The translations under genes were made by a program, and so were the position numbers. A stretch of DNA of 9,003 nucleotides. It comes from an uncultured Collinsella sp. (GTDB taxonomy: Bacteria; Actinomycetota; Coriobacteriia; Coriobacteriales; Coriobacteriaceae). The notes below the pieces were generated by a model, which ran no database searches, was not told where the DNA came from, and saw only the letters and a list, made by a program, of their open reading frames with translations. The stretch covers positions 1 to 9,003 of the forward strand of contig CAADSS010000056.1 in assembly GCA_900751695.1 (NCBI GenBank). The letters run 5' to 3'. Shown here piece after piece: positions 6,108-9,003 of the stretch (positions within the stretch are counted from its first letter, which is position 1; each line of letters begins with the position of its first letter).

Positions 6108-7441
6108 GACCGGTCGCCTCCAAACAGATCGGGGCGAGTGGCCAGATAGGCATCAAGGGCCTCGAGCGCACGGTCCGCATAGGCCTGGTAGCGGTCGCGC
6201 TTGCTGCGGCGCTTACCATCCTCGAGTGGCGGCACCAGGCCAAAGTTGACATGCATAGGCTGATAGCCCACGGTGGCAGGATCGGTCGCATAACCCACGA
6301 GCGCACCCAGGGCGCCCACACGCGGCAACTCGACGCCCGCGGCACCGATAGCCTCGGCATAGGTGTTGAGCGCCGCGAGCAGACCTGTCGCCACGGCTTC
6401 CATGTACCCCTCGGTGCCGGTAATCTGACCGGCCAGGCGCACGCCGGTACCGGGCACGGCAAAGGTGCCATCGAGCACGTGCGGGGCGTCGACAAAGGTA
6501 TTGCGGTGCATGACACCGTAGCGGAAGAACTCAGCGTTCTCCAGGCCCGGCACCATATGGAAGACGCGCTTCTGCTCGCCAAAGGTCAAGTTGGTCTGGA
6601 AGCCCACCAGGTTATAGGCGGTCTTCTCCTTGTTCTCGGCACGCAGCTGAATCGCCGCCCAGGGGCGACGTCCGGTACGCGGGTCGGTGAGGCCGACGGG
6701 CTTCATGGCACCAAAGCGGATGGCATCCTTGCCCGTGCGCGCGACCTCCTCGGCGGGCTGGCAGGCCTGGAACAGATCGCCGCCCTCAAAGTCTTTGAGC
6801 ACCACGCGGTCGGCCGTGGTAAGCGCCTCGATAAAGGCCTCGTACTCCTCCTTGTTGAGCGGAGCGTTGAGATAGTCGCCGCTCCCCTGCTCCTCGTAGC
6901 GCGACTGCGAGAACAGCACGTCCATATCGAGCGTGGAGGCATCGACGATCGGCGCCGCGGCATCGAAGAACGCAAGGGCGTCGCCACCGACGAGCTTCAT
7001 GACCTCTTCGCTCAGCGCAGGTGAACACAGCGGGCCCGCGGCAATGACCACGTGGCCCTCGGGAATCTGCGTGACCTCGCCGTGGACGACCTCGATATTG
7101 GGACGAGCGGCAACTTCGGCCTCGACAAGCTCGGAAAACTTGACGCGATCGACCGCTAAGGCGCCACCGGCGGGAACAGCCGCGCGATGGGCGCAATCGA
7201 GCAGAACTGAACCCATGCGCTCAAGCTCGGCCTTCAGCAAACCAGCCGCGGAATCCGGACGGGTCGACTTAAACGAATTGGAGCAGACGAGCTCTGCCAG
7301 GTGATCGGTATGGTGGGCCGGGGAGCTCACCTGGGGGCGCATCTCGCACAGCTTTACGGCAAACCCGCGATCTGCCAGCTGGATCGCGCACTCCGAACCC
7401 GCCAGACCGCCACCGATAACTGTCACCTGATCGAACTGCAT
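6104..7441 (-). CDS. trmFO: Methylenetetrahydrofolate-tRNA-(uracil-54-C5) methyltransferase TrmFO
   Basis: FAD- and folate-dependent enzyme of 445 residues that makes 5-methyluridine at position 54 of the tRNA T-loop, using methylene-THF rather than SAM as carbon donor. The N-terminal dinucleotide motif VIGGGLAGSECA lies at 8-19. Family stretches follow: HHTDHLAELVCSNSFKS (43-59) with Cys53, FACQP-type segment with Cys227 (FQACQPAEEVARTG), then FGAMKPVGL (243-251), NLVGFQTNLTFGEQKRVF (277-294), PGLENAEFFRYGVMHRN (298-314) and GQITGTEGYMEA (338-349). Two Cys are expected for catalysis and both are present. I chose the ATG at 7441, because AGAAAGGTG lies 7-9 nt upstream; a TTG two codons earlier sits too close to that SD. 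It lies 14 nt after dprA, and its TAG stop overlaps the probable xerC start. The similar protein MnmG is excluded by the TrmFO-specific motifs and length. Confidence 0.95.
   Translation of the reverse strand: MQFDQVTVIGGGLAGSECAIQLADRGFAVKLCEMRPQVSSPAHHTDHLAELVCSNSFKSTRPDSAAGLLKAELERMGSVLLDCAHRAAVPAGGALAVDRVKFSELVEAEVAARPNIEVVHGEVTQIPEGHVVIAAGPLCSPALSEEVMKLVGGDALAFFDAAAPIVDASTLDMDVLFSQSRYEEQGSGDYLNAPLNKEEYEAFIEALTTADRVVLKDFEGGDLFQACQPAEEVARTGKDAIRFGAMKPVGLTDPRTGRRPWAAIQLRAENKEKTAYNLVGFQTNLTFGEQKRVFHMVPGLENAEFFRYGVMHRNTFVDAPHVLDGTFAVPGTGVRLAGQITGTEGYMEAVATGLLAALNTYAEAIGAAGVELPRVGALGALVGYATDPATVGYQPMHVNFGLVPPLEDGKRRSKRDRYQAYADRALEALDAYLATRPDLFGGDRS
6117..6121 (-). promoter_or_regulatory. Ribosome binding site for xerC inside the trmFO end
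   Basis: GGAGG encodes the Gly-Gly near the trmFO C-terminus and stands 9 nt before the ATA at 6107. No ATG, GTG or TTG in the xerC frame lies at a usable distance, which supports initiation at or near the trmFO stop codon. Confidence 0.5.
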
Positions 7442-7448
7442 CTGCAAA

Positions 7449-7457
7449 CACCTTTCT
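7449..7457 (-). promoter_or_regulatory. Ribosome binding site that decides the trmFO start
   Basis: AGAAAGGTG stands 7 nt before the ATG at 7441 and directly abuts the TTG region at 7447, so only the ATG has normal spacing. The site overlaps the dprA stop codon, which suggests translational coupling. Confidence 0.7.
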
Positions 7458-8391
7458 AATTGACACGTTTTCCATTGTGACCGAAGGGTGTCTGGGCGTG
7501 AAGGGCAAACTTGGAGGGCGCATACCTTCCATCCATCATGCGCTCGATAAGGCCCTCGAGTTCAAGCGAACCCAAGAGTTTGAGTACGCCGACAGCATCG
7601 AGCGAGACGAGCGCCGCGATGTCGTCGACCTTGAGCGGAGAGGCGATGAGCGCATGCATCACGGTCTGCTGCGTTGAATCCAGGTCGGCAATGCCGGGAG
7701 CATCGGGGCGCGAGTAGCGCAGGGTTCCATAGATGCGTGAGATAGCCATCTCGATAGATTCCTCGTCGATGATGCAGCAGGCACCGTTCGCAATGAGGTA
7801 ATTCGTGCCACGCGACTCGGGCGATAGGATCGACCCCGGTACGGCAAGAAGTTCTCGCCCCAAATCCATAGCAGCCTCGGCTGTAGAAAACGTCCCGGAA
7901 GGCATACCCGCCTCGGATACAAAGAGGGCTTGCGACAGGGCCGCGATGACGCGATTGCGGCGCGGAAAGGCGAACTTGCGCGGACCCATGCCCCACGGGG
8001 AGATCGACACGACCGCGCCACCCGTATCAAGCGTGCGCGTAATCAGCCCCGCGCTCGAACGCGGGTAGACCACGTCGGCGCCCGTCCCCAGCACCACAAC
8101 GTGTTTGCCGCCGGCGTTGACCGCAGCCCAACCCGAGGCCTGGTCACAACCGACCGCACCGCCCGAAACTACCGTCACTCCCGCCTCAACCGCCACCTTC
8201 GCCGCAAGCTCTGCCACGGCAAGACCATACGGCGAGGCCTTGCGCGCGCCGATGATGGAGAGCGCGGGCGTCGAAAGCACCTCGGGGTTGCCGCGCACAT
8301 AAAGCGTCTGGGGTAAATCAGAAAGCTCCAAAACGGTCTCGGGATACAACGCATCACCTGGATGCAGCTCGAAGGTCCCCTCGGCCATCAT
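7456..8391 (-). CDS. dprA: DNA-processing protein DprA
   Basis: Protein of 311 residues that binds incoming single-stranded DNA and loads RecA during natural transformation. The Rossmann-like core shows SIIGARKASPYG (45-56), SGGAVGCDQASG (76-87), VLGTGADVVYP (100-110), FPRRNRVIAALS (142-153), the SGTFSTAEAAMDLGRE segment (165-180), AVPGS (183-187) and GTNYLIANGA (195-204). A winged-helix domain follows at about 238-290 (DSTQQTVMHALI to LIERMMDGRY), as in many DprA. There is no N-terminal SAM domain, so it resembles the short B. subtilis form. The GID and AH residues of the usual SGLARGID-x-x-AH motif are altered here. The ATG at 8391 overlaps the comM stop as ATGA, with AGGAGG 5 nt upstream; a second ATG at 8388 is equally possible. 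The frame is open to 8547 but that part lies wholly within comM. Confidence 0.94.
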   Translation of the reverse strand: MMAEGTFELHPGDALYPETVLELSDLPQTLYVRGNPEVLSTPALSIIGARKASPYGLAVAELAAKVAVEAGVTVVSGGAVGCDQASGWAAVNAGGKHVVVLGTGADVVYPRSSAGLITRTLDTGGAVVSISPWGMGPRKFAFPRRNRVIAALSQALFVSEAGMPSGTFSTAEAAMDLGRELLAVPGSILSPESRGTNYLIANGACCIIDEESIEMAISRIYGTLRYSRPDAPGIADLDSTQQTVMHALIASPLKVDDIAALVSLDAVGVLKLLGSLELEGLIERMMDGRYAPSKFALHAQTPFGHNGKRVN

Positions 8392-9003
8392 TGGTCCCTC
8401 CTTCCCTGGTATATCGCCGCCTCGAGCACGTGGTCCTGCGTCACTTGCTCGCTCTCGGCGACATCTGCGATCGTACGCGCAATGCGAACCAGGCGCACGA
8501 TGCCACGCCCTGTGAGATGCGTGCGTTTGGATAGGCCGAGTACGCATTTCTCGGCAGCATCATCAAGCTCAAAGGTCGAAACGACGCCGTCAATGGACCG
8601 CGTCTCGTCATCCTCGGCCTCGGCATCTGCATCGTCCATACGGGACTCGCGCCAGGCGCGAAAGGCGCGACCGCGCACAACGTAGTCACCTAACACGGCC
8701 GACGACATACCCTCTGCGCCCTCGATAATCACTTGAGGGTCGGGACGGGTCACATCGATCATCATGTCGATACGGTCGGCCAAAGGACCGCGCAGTTTAG
8801 ACCGATAGCGCTCGACCATCGCCGCCGAGCAGCGACACGGTACCTCGCGATCGCCCAAAAAGCCGCAGGGGCAGGGATTGCTCGCAGCCAGCAGCTGAAA
8901 GCGCGACGGGAAGGTAAAGGCCCCGTCGACGCGTACGATCCTCACGTAGCCGCGCTCGATAGGCTGACGCAGCGCCTGCAGTACGCCCGTGGGAAACTCG
9001 GCA
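8388..9003 (-). CDS. comM: ComM/YifB-family Mg-chelatase-like AAA+ ATPase, C-terminal part (cut by window edge)
   Basis: The last 204 residues are visible; the 5' end, with the Lon-protease-like domain and Walker motifs, lies beyond the window. In Vibrio and other competent bacteria ComM is a hexameric helicase that promotes branch migration during transformation. The visible part opens with the AAA+ segment AEFPTGVLQALRQPIERGYV, where the family has a Leu/Phe-Arg-Gln-Pro run, then RFQLLAASNPCPCG (34-47). Four cysteines follow the pattern CPCG, then CRC, at 44, 46, 56 and 58, a probable zinc knuckle. LRGPLADRIDMMIDV (70-84) matches the sensor segment. A variable acidic linker spans about 121-135, and the C-terminal ComM domain ends with LSKRTHLTGRGIVRLVRIARTIAD. 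It overlaps dprA by four bases (ATGA). Adjacent comM-dprA is typical of actinobacteria. Confidence 0.93.
   Translation of the reverse strand, partial: AEFPTGVLQALRQPIERGYVRIVRVDGAFTFPSRFQLLAASNPCPCGFLGDREVPCRCSAAMVERYRSKLRGPLADRIDMMIDVTRPDPQVIIEGAEGMSSAVLGDYVVRGRAFRAWRESRMDDADAEAEDDETRSIDGVVSTFELDDAAEKCVLGLSKRTHLTGRGIVRLVRIARTIADVAESEQVTQDHVLEAAIYQGRRDQ
8397..8402 (-). promoter_or_regulatory. Ribosome binding site that decides the dprA start
   Basis: AGGAGG inside the last codons of comM lies 5 nt before the ATG at 8391 and 8 nt before the ATG at 8388. This rules out the longer open frame that starts at 8547. Confidence 0.8.

Noticed and set aside
8392..8547. Longer dprA frame starting at 8547
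   Set aside because: The added 52 codons lie in another frame of the comM C-terminal domain, have no family similarity, and a strong SD supports 8391.
1..9003. CRISPR arrays, tRNA or rRNA genes, insertion sequences
   Set aside because: No regular direct repeats, no tRNA-like cloverleaf and no transposase motifs were seen on either strand; nearly all sequence is accounted for by the genes listed.

Overview
The window is a housekeeping locus of a fairly GC-rich actinobacterium. The best guess is class Coriobacteriia, possibly Collinsella or a close relative. This rests on protein flavour, frequent GTG/TTG starts with strong Shine-Dalgarno (SD) sequences, and a gene order mixing actinobacterial and Firmicutes arrangements; no database search was possible. 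All genes lie on the minus strand, so transcription runs from the right end to the left end. I see no mobile element, CRISPR array, tRNA or rRNA.

Right part (9003 to 5187): the 3' end of comM (YifB-type AAA+ ATPase), dprA, trmFO and xerC, packed with overlaps or a 14-nt gap. comM and dprA handle incoming DNA in natural transformation, trmFO makes m5U54 in tRNA, and xerC is a chromosome-dimer resolvase. xerC is odd: the only ATG/GTG/TTG start in frame lies about 26 codons inside the family's conserved N-terminus, while an SD sequence precedes an ATA codon that overlaps the trmFO stop.

Middle part (5186 to 3207): a 219-nt gap holds a weak terminator for xerC, a near-consensus sigma-70-type promoter (TTGGCA, 17 nt, TATCAT) with a perfect 7-bp dyad in its spacer, and a roughly 135-nt structured leader. 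rpsB and tsf (S2 and EF-Ts) follow, closed by a strong intrinsic terminator.

Left part (3206 to 1): pyrH (UMP kinase), frr (ribosome recycling factor), uppS (undecaprenyl-PP synthase), cdsA (CDP-diacylglycerol synthase) and the 5' end of dxr (MEP isoprenoid pathway) form a very tight unit, with gaps of 1-2 nt or a 1-nt overlap. It joins nucleotide supply, translation recycling, cell-wall lipid carrier and phospholipid synthesis.

I found no previously undescribed defence or mobile system. The points most worth checking are regulatory: the dyad inside the rpsB promoter, the alternative helices around the rpsB SD, and the non-canonical xerC start. Several gene starts were moved from the longest open frame to the SD-supported codon (tsf, trmFO, dprA).
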